Shown here: positions 54,393 to 62,663 of the stretch, one piece after another
Layout of the letters: each line of letters starts with the position of its first letter
Position numbering within the stretch: position 1 is the first letter of the stretch
Assembly: GCA_041674745.1 (NCBI GenBank)
Contig: JBAYVD010000001.1
Span: 1 to 64,000, forward strand
Source: UBA2040 sp041674745
GTDB taxonomy: Bacteria > Bacteroidota > Bacteroidia > Flavobacteriales_D > Crocinitomicaceae
Direction of reading: 5' to 3'
Length of the DNA: 64,000 nucleotides
Made by a program: the position numbers and the translations under genes
The notes under the pieces: model-generated
The model's database searches: none
Told to the model about the DNA's origin: nothing
Seen by the model: only the letters and a program-made list of their open reading frames with translations

Positions 54393-55418
54393 TTAGTCTC
54401 TGATCAAGAACTGGAATCGGTGAATGTTTTTCAAAGCGATACTTGTTCCACGTGCTACGGCTCTCAATGGATCTTCAGCAATGTGAACAGGCAATTTCGT
54501 TTTCGCAGAAATCCGTTTGTCCAAACCACGCAACATAGAACCACCACCGGCTAAATAAATCCCTGTTTTGTAGATATCGGCCGATAATTCTGGTGGAGTC
54601 ATTTCCAGTGCAGAAAGAATCGCTTCTTCAATTTTAGAAATGGTTTTGTCCAAGGCATGTGCAACTTCGGAATAAGATACAATGATTTCTTTTGGAATAC
54701 CTGTCATCAAATCTCGACCGCGAACCGCGAAATCTGCTGGTGGATTATCCAATTCTGTCAAGGCAGAACCAACTTCAATTTTAATTTGTTCCGCTGTACG
54801 TTCACCCACCAAAATATTGTGTTGACGGCGCATGTATTCTTCAATATCGGAAGAGAAATCATCCCCGGCAATACGAACCGATTTATCACAAACGATTCCG
54901 CCCAAGGCGATAACGGCAATTTCAGTTGTACCACCGCCTATGTCGATGATCATGTTTCCCATCGGCTCTTCTACGTCGATACCAATACCAATCGCCGCCG
55001 CCATTGGCTCATGAATCAAATATACTTCTTTCGCTCCTGCGTGCTCACAAGAGTCACGAACAGCCCGTTTTTCTACTTCAGTAATACCGGAAGGAATACA
55101 AACCACCATCCGCAGGGTTGGGTTGAACAATCGTTTCCCTGGGTTGATCATTTTGATGAAACCACGAATCATTTGTTCGGCACTTTGGAAATCAGCAATC
55201 ACCCCATCCTTTAACGGACGTACCGTTTCGATTAGTTTGTGCGTTTTCCCATGCATTTGTTGTGCTTTTTTCCCGATAGCAACCACGCGATTGCTCTGAA
55301 TATCTTTTGCAACAATGGAAGGCTCATCAACGACCACTTTGTCGTTCATGATAATCAAGGTATTCGCCGTACCTAAATCGATGGCAATTTCCTGAGTAAG
55401 AAAGCTAAATAATCCCAT
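54393..55418 (-). CDS. mreB: Rod shape-determining actin homologue MreB
   Basis: This 341-residue actin-fold ATPase forms membrane-bound filaments that guide cell elongation. The phosphate-1 motif is IAIDLGTANTLI, the phosphate-2 motif is NMIIDIGGGTTEIAVIALGG and the adenosine motif is GIYLAGGGSMLRGLD. The N-terminal GLFSFLTQE is an amphipathic membrane anchor. It heads mreB-mreC-mreD-mrdA-rodA, the standard order. The 94 bases before it contain no perfect -7 box that I can point to. Confidence 0.97.
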   Translation of the reverse strand: MGLFSFLTQEIAIDLGTANTLIIMNDKVVVDEPSIVAKDIQSNRVVAIGKKAQQMHGKTHKLIETVRPLKDGVIADFQSAEQMIRGFIKMINPGKRLFNPTLRMVVCIPSGITEVEKRAVRDSCEHAGAKEVYLIHEPMAAAIGIGIDVEEPMGNMIIDIGGGTTEIAVIALGGIVCDKSVRIAGDDFSSDIEEYMRRQHNILVGERTAEQIKIEVGSALTELDNPPADFAVRGRDLMTGIPKEIIVSYSEVAHALDKTISKIEEAILSALEMTPPELSADIYKTGIYLAGGGSMLRGLDKRISAKTKLPVHIAEDPLRAVARGTSIALKNIHRFQFLIRD

Positions 55419-55512
55419 TTCGTTTTTTGTTCGCTCTAAGGTGAGTATAATTTTTTATAGTTTGTTCGTAAAAGAGCCAAAATAGTTTCAAATCCAAACA
55501 ATTAATTTTTTT

Positions 55513-57039
55513 CTAATGTTTAAAATGACGGTTGCCAGTCATTACCATCGCCATGTTATTTTCATTGCAATAAGCAATCGACAAATCGTCTTTGATGGAA
55601 CCACCAGGTTGAATGACAGTATCAATTCCTTCCAAGTGTGCAATTTCTACACAGTCTGGAAACGGAAAAAATGCATCCGACGCCATCACCGCACCTTTCA
55701 AATCAAAGTGAAATGATTTTGCTTTGTGAATCGCTTGATTCAAGGCATCCACTCGAGATGTTTGACCCGTTCCGCTTGCCAACAATTGTTTGTTTTTCGC
55801 AATCACGATGGTATTGGATTTCGTGTGTTTCACCAATTTATTGGCAAACAACAAATCTTCTATTTCTTCAGCCGTTGGAGCTTTGGTTGTAATCGTTTGT
55901 AGATCTACTGTCGTTTCCAAAATGATATCACGGTCTTGTTGTAAAACGCCGTTCAAAATGGTGCGGAATTGTTTGGTTGGGAAATCAAATAATTTTTGAA
56001 TCAAAATCACCCGATTTTTTTTCGATTGCAACAATTCTAAGGCATCTGCATCCATTTTTGGAGCAATCACCACTTCACAGAAAAGCGAATTGACCAATTC
56101 GGCAGTTGCCAAATCCAACGTTGTGTTGGCAATCAAGATTCCACCGAATGCAGAAACAGGATCAGCTGCCAACGCTGCTTCGTAAGCTTCTTTCAGCGTT
56201 GGTCGCGTTGCCAAACCACACGCATTGTTGTGTTTCAAAATAGCAAAAGTCGGCGCGTCATTTTGAAAATCAGCCATTAAGTTTACTGCAGCATCTACGT
56301 CCAACAAATTATTGTAAGACAATTCCTTTCCGTGCAATTTGTCAAAAATGGCATCAATGTCTCCAAAGAAAACCCCTTTTTGGTGCGGATTTTCTCCGTA
56401 ACGCAAAACCGATGCTTCGGTAATGCTTTGTTTGAACAAGTCTTCCGATCCGTCGTCGAAATAATTGAAAATATGTGTATCGTAGTGAGAACTTACTTGA
56501 AACGCTTGCATCGCAAATCGTTTTCTTTCGTCCAAAGTCGTTCCTGCTTTGTCAGCGTAAATAGCCAAAAATTCAGCGTAGCTTTTTTGCGATGGCAAAA
56601 TCACCACATCTTGGTAATTTTTTGCAGCGGCACGAATCAAAGAAATTCCGCCGATATCGATTTTTTCAATAATGTCGGCATGACCTGCACCGGAAGCAAC
56701 TGTTGCTTCAAATGGATACAAATCCACAATCACCAAATCAATAGGTGGAATTTCGTAGGTGTCAATTTGAGCCAAATCCTCGTTGAGGGCTCTTCGGTGC
56801 AAAATTCCACCAAAGATTTTTGGATGCAAAGTTTTTACTCGGCCACCCAAAATAGAAGGGAAAGAAGTCAACTCCTCAACGGGCACGACTTCAATTCCTA
56901 ACTCTTCAATAAATTTTTGTGTCCCTCCAGTAGAAAAAATTTGCACCTTGTTTTTAGCAAGTTCCTGAACGATAGGGGCTAAACCGGTTTTATCAAATAC
57001 TGAAATTAGGGCAGATTGTATGTTTTTTGGAGAACTCAT
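55513..57039 (-). CDS. purH: Bifunctional AICAR transformylase/IMP cyclohydrolase
   Basis: This 508-residue enzyme performs the last two steps of IMP synthesis. The N-terminal MGS-like cyclohydrolase domain (about 1-190) includes FSTGGTQKFI and GGRVKTLHPKIFGGIL. The C-terminal transformylase domain includes LRYGENPHQKG, LSYNNLLDVDAAVNL and the KHNNACG motif with catalytic Lys-His. A perfect -7 box (TAATTTTG on the minus strand, 57060-57067) lies 21 bases upstream. It is separated from mreB by 94 bases and may or may not be co-transcribed. Confidence 0.97.
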   Translation of the reverse strand: MSSPKNIQSALISVFDKTGLAPIVQELAKNKVQIFSTGGTQKFIEELGIEVVPVEELTSFPSILGGRVKTLHPKIFGGILHRRALNEDLAQIDTYEIPPIDLVIVDLYPFEATVASGAGHADIIEKIDIGGISLIRAAAKNYQDVVILPSQKSYAEFLAIYADKAGTTLDERKRFAMQAFQVSSHYDTHIFNYFDDGSEDLFKQSITEASVLRYGENPHQKGVFFGDIDAIFDKLHGKELSYNNLLDVDAAVNLMADFQNDAPTFAILKHNNACGLATRPTLKEAYEAALAADPVSAFGGILIANTTLDLATAELVNSLFCEVVIAPKMDADALELLQSKKNRVILIQKLFDFPTKQFRTILNGVLQQDRDIILETTVDLQTITTKAPTAEEIEDLLFANKLVKHTKSNTIVIAKNKQLLASGTGQTSRVDALNQAIHKAKSFHFDLKGAVMASDAFFPFPDCVEIAHLEGIDTVIQPGGSIKDDLSIAYCNENNMAMVMTGNRHFKH

Positions 57040-57059
57040 TCGCTTATCAAATTGGATTG

Positions 57060-57067
57060 CAAAATTA
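57060..57067 (-). promoter_or_regulatory. -7 box upstream of purH
   Basis: On the minus strand this reads TAATTTTG, an exact match to TAnnTTTG, 21 bases before the purH ATG. No good TTG is seen at the -33 position. No PurR-like or riboswitch sequence was recognised. Confidence 0.5.
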
Positions 57068-57168
57068 GTGAGTTTTTTTGAGAAAACCGTTGAAATCTAA
57101 GAGAATTCGAGCAAGTTTTCACAGTTTCTGTTATTTTTTTGCAATTTTACGCTATACAAGGTAAAAAG

Positions 57169-57843
57169 ATGCAACGAATAACGATCGTAGAGGACGAAAG
57201 CAGTATTGCTGAAATGTTGAAATTGAATTTGGAATTGGAAAATTTTGAAGTAAATGTATTCAACCACGGAGGAGAAGCTGTTCGACAGATTGAAACATTG
57301 TTGGCATCTGATTTGTTGATTTTGGATGTGATGTTACCCGAAAAATCTGGTTTTGAAATTTGTGCCGAAGTGCGCAAAACTTCACAAGTTCCAATCTTAA
57401 TTCTCTCGGCAAAAGGAACAACCGGCGACCGTATTCACGGGTTAAAATTGGGCGCAAATGATTATTTGCCGAAACCTTTTGATTTGGAAGAATTGTTATT
57501 GCGCATTCACAATTTGCTACCCCAAAAATCAGACAAATCGATTTTGGAAATCGGAGAATGGTTGGTCAATATCGATACGTTTGAGGTGAAAAATGCCGTT
57601 TCCAATGAAACGCACGAAATAAGCAAGCGAGAAATTGATTTGTTGCTGCTGTTTGAAGAAAAAGCGGGCCGAGTCGTTTCTCGTGACGAGATTTTGGATC
57701 GTTTGTGGGGCAAAGATGCTTTTCCGACGAGTCGCACCATCGACAATTACATTCTGGCTTTTCGAAAACTATTTGAAAAGGATCCTAAAAACCCACAATA
57801 TTTCCATTCCATTCGCGGAGTGGGTTATAAGTTTACTCCATGA
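57169..57843 (+). CDS. OmpR/PhoB-family response regulator
   Basis: This 224-residue protein has a receiver domain (about 1-118) with the phospho-acceptor aspartate near residue 53 in LLILDVMLPEKSG, the acidic pair in VEDE and the conserved K in YLPKPFDL. A C-terminal winged-helix DNA-binding domain (about 128-222) ends in the usual HSIRGVGYKF motif. The ATG at 57169 is used because the in-frame TTG at 57139 adds ten residues before the receiver strand. No histidine kinase gene is adjacent. It overlaps the next gene by four bases (ATGA), so it is the first gene of an operon with an exported protein and an ABC transporter. Confidence 0.93.
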   Translation: MQRITIVEDESSIAEMLKLNLELENFEVNVFNHGGEAVRQIETLLASDLLILDVMLPEKSGFEICAEVRKTSQVPILILSAKGTTGDRIHGLKLGANDYLPKPFDLEELLLRIHNLLPQKSDKSILEIGEWLVNIDTFEVKNAVSNETHEISKREIDLLLLFEEKAGRVVSRDEILDRLWGKDAFPTSRTIDNYILAFRKLFEKDPKNPQYFHSIRGVGYKFTP

Positions 57844-58403
57844 AAAACAAAATAAAAAACCTACTCGTCGCTTTTTTCCTTTTAACTTCTGTTTCTTTCG
57901 GACAAAGTGAAAAAATAGTGTCCAAAGCGGACAAAGAACTGCCCGAAAACTGGACCACTCTTTCAAACGAAAAATACTACATCGAGTACCCGGAAAATTG
58001 GGAATTGAACCAGAAGAAAGAAGTAGGAGCCGAGTTTTTTCTGTTCAGCGAGTTGTCTTCCTTAGAAGATAAATTTCGGGAAAATGTAAATTTGCTAAAG
58101 CAAGATATTTCGGGGTATTATTTGGATTTGGATGAATACGCAAAACTAACGGTGGGTCAAGTGGAAAATCTGTTGGAAGATGGAAAAATTCTAGAAAGCT
58201 CACGTATTTCAGGCAACACAAGAGATTTTCACAAACTCATTTTCACGGGGACCCAAAACGGATTAAAATTGAAATTTGAGCAATATTTTTGGGTCGTAGG
58301 AGAGGATGCTTTTATCTTAACGTTTACAACCGTTGCGAATCAATTTGAACAATACAAAGTAGAAGGCGAAGGCATTTTGAACAGTTTTGTTTTAAAACTT
58401 TGA
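57840..58403 (+). CDS. Exported DcrB/PsbP-like protein
   Basis: This 187-residue protein has a signal peptide (MKNKIKNLLVAFFLLTSVSFG). Its mature domain has YIEYPENWELNQ near the N-terminus, FRENVNLLKQDI in the middle and a final FTTVANQFEQYKVEGEGILNSF, a pattern typical of the PsbP/DcrB/Mog1 fold. Similar proteins are common in Bacteroidota but their role is unknown. It is coupled to the response regulator (ATGA overlap) and followed 13 bases later by the ABC ATPase, so it could be a sensor or accessory of that system. Confidence 0.75.
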   Translation: MKNKIKNLLVAFFLLTSVSFGQSEKIVSKADKELPENWTTLSNEKYYIEYPENWELNQKKEVGAEFFLFSELSSLEDKFRENVNLLKQDISGYYLDLDEYAKLTVGQVENLLEDGKILESSRISGNTRDFHKLIFTGTQNGLKLKFEQYFWVVGEDAFILTFTTVANQFEQYKVEGEGILNSFVLKL

Positions 58404-58416
58404 AATCAAACCCACT

Positions 58417-59166
58417 ATGATAAAAATCAACCACCTCTCGAAAATCTTCGGGAAAACCAAAGTCTTGGATGACATCAATCTGGAATTGAAACCGAATGAA
58501 GTCTACTGTTTATTGGGGAAAAATGGAGCAGGAAAAACCACTTTGATTAGTTTGATCTTGGATTTAGTGGAATTAACCGAAGGCGAAATATCCATTTTTG
58601 ACAAAGCGCACGATAGTTTGTCGGCAGAGGACAAAAACCGAATCGGTGTTGCCATTGAAAATTTGGCGCTGATTGAAGAAATTTCAGGGTATGATTATTT
58701 GACCTTCGTTGGTAAAATGTACAAAGTTCCCAAAGCGATTTTGGAACAACGAATAGCGGATTTGTTTCGTTATTTCTTCGAAAACGAATCGGATATTGAC
58801 AAGAACATTGGCAAATATTCCACCGGAATGAAAAAGAAGATTGCCTTCTGCGCTGCGGTGATTCACACACCCGATTTATTGGTTTTAGACGAGCCTTTTT
58901 CTGGATTGGATCCTTTAGTAGCGAACCAAATGGTGTTGTTTTTAAAGAAATATCAAAACGAGCAACGCAGTATCTTTATTTCATCACATGATTTGGGTTA
59001 TGTGCAGAAAATCGCCACGCAAATTGGTGTTTTGGACGAAACAAAATTGGTGTACAATTCTTCCCTGCAAAATTTCACTGAAGAAGGCGAACAAGCCTTG
59101 GATGCTGCTTTGCTGAAAATACTTCACCCCAACGAAGCGGAGTTGGACAAAATTGATTGGATATGA
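58417..59166 (+). CDS. ABC transporter ATP-binding protein
   Basis: This 249-residue ATPase has Walker A in LGKNGAGKTT (about 34-43), a Q-loop region, the signature YSTGMKKK (about 135-142), Walker B with LLVLDEPFSGLDP, and the H-loop in FISSHDLGYV. The ABC-2-type exporter layout (ATPase then membrane subunit) and the presence of only one ATPase suggest export of a small molecule or lipid. It overlaps the permease gene by four to ten bases, depending on the permease start. Confidence 0.92.
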   Translation: MIKINHLSKIFGKTKVLDDINLELKPNEVYCLLGKNGAGKTTLISLILDLVELTEGEISIFDKAHDSLSAEDKNRIGVAIENLALIEEISGYDYLTFVGKMYKVPKAILEQRIADLFRYFFENESDIDKNIGKYSTGMKKKIAFCAAVIHTPDLLVLDEPFSGLDPLVANQMVLFLKKYQNEQRSIFISSHDLGYVQKIATQIGVLDETKLVYNSSLQNFTEEGEQALDAALLKILHPNEAELDKIDWI

Positions 59167-60488
59167 TTGCCAGTTTGTTTTGGATCAATTTGAAGCGGTT
59201 TTTCAAGAGTTTGAAAAAACCGCTGGAGCTTTTGGGGCAAATTTTGTTGTTCTTTGTCGCTGGTTTTTATGGGTTTTTTGCAGGATATATTTTAAATGAA
59301 TTCGAAAGTTCAAAAACCGACAAATTAGCGAACAGTCAAGCCAACTATTTTATTGTTTTGATAATAAGTTTTGTTGCGTTGATAACACTTTTGAGAATGT
59401 TCCGACCTACGTACATTCCCCAGCGACGTTTTTTATTGAAGTATTATCCCATTTCTTTGTTCACGAGATATGTCGCAACGGTCTTAACCGATTTTCAAAA
59501 AAGCTATTTTTTCTATTTGTCCATCTTTCTATTGACGGCATTCGTAGTAATGAAGAACGATAAATTCTACTTTTTAGCTAGTGCTTTTGGCGCTTTAATT
59601 GGCGCGCATTTGTTGCGAAGACTGATCCAATATCTGATCGATTTCAAATTGAAGTCGGCTGGAATATTGGCGAGCATATCAAGTATTTTAATCATTTTTC
59701 TACTCTTTTGGTTCATTGAAAATCACGATATACTGTTGGTGCTGGCTCCGATATTTTTGTTTTTCGCGGGTTTTTTCGCCGACACACAAATCATAGAAAA
59801 CCGCCGACAAGAGGTAGTTCGAAAAAAGAAGCAAACCAATATCTATTGGAAAATGCTATGGAACAACAAGAAAATTCGCACGCCATTGATTGTTGGTTTT
59901 GCCTTGAAATTGATAATTCTCAGTGTAGATTTAGTGATGGTTAAACTAGAAGGAAAACAACTCTTCGATGGAAAATTTATTTATTGGTTGCTGGTGTCGC
60001 CAACGATTATCTTCACCTATGTTTTCAACAATACATGGGGATTTTGGCGAAGTTTGTGGGTGAATTTCGCCTTGCAATCTACTCCGTTTAATAAAATCGT
60101 CCCGATCATTTTCAGAGCTTTGCTATTGCCAATACTAGCTGACATTATCATTACATTTTCCATTGTACCTTTTGCATGGTCGGATTATGTGTTTCTGTTT
60201 TCATTTTATTTTACGAACCTCCTGTTTTTGATTGCTTTTTCATTTTTGTGGTCAGTAATTTTACCGAAACCCATCAACCAGGTCATTCCGAAAAAAGGAA
60301 GCACCACTCCCTGGGGAGCCTTTGCCTCCTTTATTGCAGTTGGCGTTTTGTCACTAATGACGATGAGTGATTGGTTCTACTTCCTCATCCCGCTATTTTT
60401 AATTTTGGCCGTCATTGCATTCAAAGTGGCGCATGATATCTATTCTGAAAAAAAATACAAACTGTTTGAAACCCTTTTCAAAGAATAG
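59163..60488 (+). CDS. ABC transporter membrane subunit
   Basis: This 441-residue protein has about ten to twelve hydrophobic segments and no other domain. It resembles membrane subunits of ABC-2-type exporters in Bacteroidota by size and context; sequence motifs are too weak for a substrate call. The start at 59163 gives MIASLFWINLKRFF, a typical amphipathic start, and overlaps the ATPase stop by four bases. An alternative ATG at 59157 is six bases upstream. With the ATPase it likely forms a dimeric exporter controlled by the response regulator at the head of the operon. Confidence 0.8.
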   Translation: MIASLFWINLKRFFKSLKKPLELLGQILLFFVAGFYGFFAGYILNEFESSKTDKLANSQANYFIVLIISFVALITLLRMFRPTYIPQRRFLLKYYPISLFTRYVATVLTDFQKSYFFYLSIFLLTAFVVMKNDKFYFLASAFGALIGAHLLRRLIQYLIDFKLKSAGILASISSILIIFLLFWFIENHDILLVLAPIFLFFAGFFADTQIIENRRQEVVRKKKQTNIYWKMLWNNKKIRTPLIVGFALKLIILSVDLVMVKLEGKQLFDGKFIYWLLVSPTIIFTYVFNNTWGFWRSLWVNFALQSTPFNKIVPIIFRALLLPILADIIITFSIVPFAWSDYVFLFSFYFTNLLFLIAFSFLWSVILPKPINQVIPKKGSTTPWGAFASFIAVGVLSLMTMSDWFYFLIPLFLILAVIAFKVAHDIYSEKKYKLFETLFKE

Positions 60489-60562
60489 GAAATCACAAAA
60501 ATTGTTCAATTCTGTTCAAAAAGGTTTCAACCTATGCAAAACCTTTTAATTTTGCGAGAAGC

Positions 60563-61000
60563 ATGAAAGAAGCAAAGCAAAGAAGGTACGATTTGGCGTA
60601 TTTACGCATGGCAGAACAGTGGGCAAATTTGTCACATTGTTCCCGAAAAAAAGTAGGTGCAATCATCGTAAAAGACCAAATGATTATTTCTGATGGTTAC
60701 AACGGAACACCAGCTGGTTTCAACAATTGTTGCGAAAATGATTTGGGCGAAACGCATTGGTATGTGCTTCATGCAGAAGCGAATGCCATATTGAAAGTAG
60801 CGAAATCTACCAACAATTGCAAAGGTGCCACCTTATACTTAACTTTATCTCCCTGCAAAGATTGCAGCAAATTGATTTTGCAAGCAGGCATAAAAAGAGT
60901 GGTTTTTGCCAACAGTTACAAAGACTGTTCAGGAATTGATTTTTTGAAAGAAGCAAATATAGAAATTGAACAAATTGATACCACAATAGATGGAGAGTAA
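60563..61000 (+). CDS. dCMP/cytidine deaminase-family protein
   Basis: This 145-residue zinc enzyme of the deoxycytidylate deaminase family deaminates dCMP to dUMP, supplying dTMP synthesis. Zinc ligands are the histidine in HAEANAIL (H70, with catalytic E72) and the two cysteines in PCKDCSK (C98 and C101). SDGYNGTPAGFNNCCE near residue 40-55 is a typical ComEB/dCMP deaminase sequence. Its stop overlaps the protease start by 11 bases. Confidence 0.92.
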   Translation: MKEAKQRRYDLAYLRMAEQWANLSHCSRKKVGAIIVKDQMIISDGYNGTPAGFNNCCENDLGETHWYVLHAEANAILKVAKSTNNCKGATLYLTLSPCKDCSKLILQAGIKRVVFANSYKDCSGIDFLKEANIEIEQIDTTIDGE

Positions 61001-62582
61001 TCCGAAAAATCATTATTTAATTCCATTGGGCTTAGCGTGTGCCATGGCTATCGGTTTGGGCTTGGGGTATTATTTAACACCCAAAACCAATTATACCTTC
61101 GCTGAGAAAAAAGGAGAGAAATACCAAAAAATCCAAGATATATTGGAAGTGTTGGACAAACGCTATGTGGACGATGTCAACGGGGAAAAATTGTTTGAAG
61201 AAACGATTTCTGACATGTTGCACAAGTTGGATCCACACAGCAATTACATCGCAGCGCGGGATATGCAAGAAGCGCAAGAATCCATCCAAGGAAATTTTGG
61301 TGGCGTTGGTGTTCGTTTCATGATTTTACGTGATACGGTTTGCATTACGAATGTGATTGAAGGTTCTCCGTCCATGAAAGTAGGTGTAAAAGCGGGGGAT
61401 AAAATTCTTTCGGTCAACGGGAAAAAAGCGGCAGGGGTGAAAATCACCAATGACCAAGTGATGGAAATGCTCAAAGGAGAAGCGGGCACATCGGTAGAAG
61501 TGAAAATGAAAAGAGGAGATGAAACTCCGACATTCAAAATTTCACGCGGAACGATTCCGATTCCTTCTGTAACGGCGGCTTACATGATTAACAACAAAGT
61601 GGGTTTCATCCACATCGAGTCCTTTTCCGTTACGACGGCTTTTGAATTTAAAAAAGCGTCCATGCGGCTCTTGCAACAAGGGATGACGAAACTGATTTTA
61701 GATTTGCGCAACAATGGCGGAGGTGTGCTTTCGGCGGCGATAGAAATTGCCGACGAGTTTTTGCCCAAAGGTATGCTGATTTTGGAAACCCGTGGTGAAA
61801 ATTCGAAGACCGAAAAGTACTCCTCGACTGGAGGTGGAATGTTGGAGAAAATAGAAACCAATGTATTGATCAACCAAAATTCAGCTTCGGCCAGTGAGAT
61901 TTTAGCGGGTGCTTTGCAAGACAATGACCGAGCGATGATTTATGGTAGAAGAAGTTTCGGAAAAGGCTTGGTGCAAGGCGACTTCCGTTTGCGAGATGGC
62001 AGTAATTTACGTTTGACGGTTGCTCGTTATTATACCCCTTCAGGTCGTTGCATTCAAAAAGAATACAATGGTAGCATGGAAGATTATTATGGAGAAGGCT
62101 ACGATCGTTATTCCAATGGTGAGCTTTTCAAGCCGGATAGTACGTTGTTTGTTGATTCATTGAAATTCAAAACTCGTGGAGGAAGAACCGTTTACGGTGG
62201 CGGTGGAATTATGCCAGATGTTTTTATACCATTTGATACTTTGGATAGCAATCCGTATTACAATGAATTGCGTTTTTCTGGCGCATTTCAAGCGTTTGTT
62301 TTTGATTTTATCAGTGGAAAAAGAAATCAATGGTCAACGGTTCAAGCGTTTTCGTCGACATTTACCTTTCCAAAAGGAACCTTGCAAAGTTTTGGAAATT
62401 TCGCATCAACGAATTTCAAAGTACCCGTTTCAACCAAAGGATTGAATCTGAGTCAAAAAGCCATTGAGCGAACATTGAAAGCAGAAATGGCTCGTCAAAT
62501 TTGGCTAGAAGAAGGGTATTTTAATGTACAGAATCAAACGGACAAAGAGGTTCAAATGGCGGTTAAAAACTTATCGAAATAA
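60990..62582 (+). CDS. S41-family C-terminal processing protease
   Basis: This 530-residue protein is a CtpA/Prc-like protease with one N-terminal membrane helix (about 9-27). A PDZ domain (about 90-180) includes GGVGVRFMI and VIEGSPSMKVGVKAGDKILSV. The catalytic core (about 195-390) has LDLRNNGGG, the serine cluster NSASASEILAGALQDNDRA (about residues 297-315) and the general-base lysine in GRRSFGKGLVQ (about 324). It acts on C-terminal segments of exported proteins in the periplasm. It overlaps the deaminase gene by 11 bases and is ended by a strong hairpin. Confidence 0.94.
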   Translation: MESNPKNHYLIPLGLACAMAIGLGLGYYLTPKTNYTFAEKKGEKYQKIQDILEVLDKRYVDDVNGEKLFEETISDMLHKLDPHSNYIAARDMQEAQESIQGNFGGVGVRFMILRDTVCITNVIEGSPSMKVGVKAGDKILSVNGKKAAGVKITNDQVMEMLKGEAGTSVEVKMKRGDETPTFKISRGTIPIPSVTAAYMINNKVGFIHIESFSVTTAFEFKKASMRLLQQGMTKLILDLRNNGGGVLSAAIEIADEFLPKGMLILETRGENSKTEKYSSTGGGMLEKIETNVLINQNSASASEILAGALQDNDRAMIYGRRSFGKGLVQGDFRLRDGSNLRLTVARYYTPSGRCIQKEYNGSMEDYYGEGYDRYSNGELFKPDSTLFVDSLKFKTRGGRTVYGGGGIMPDVFIPFDTLDSNPYYNELRFSGAFQAFVFDFISGKRNQWSTVQAFSSTFTFPKGTLQSFGNFASTNFKVPVSTKGLNLSQKAIERTLKAEMARQIWLEEGYFNVQNQTDKEVQMAVKNLSK

Positions 62583-62612
62583 GGGCAAATCAGAAAAGAT
62601 ATCTACCATAAA

Positions 62613-62645
62613 AAAGGCTGGTTCATTTTAAATGAACCAGCCTTT
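62613..62645. terminator. Bidirectional intrinsic terminator
   Basis: Arms AAAGGCTGGTTCATTT (62613-62628) and AAATGAACCAGCCTTT (62630-62645) are complementary, with A-runs before and T-rich sequence after. It separates the protease from the convergent copper monooxygenase gene. Confidence 0.9.
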
Positions 62646-62663
62646 CTTTTTATTCATAAAGGT

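Noticed and set aside
54657..55214. 185-residue plus-strand frame opposite mreB
   Set aside because: mreB motifs cover the same bases, so this is a shadow frame.
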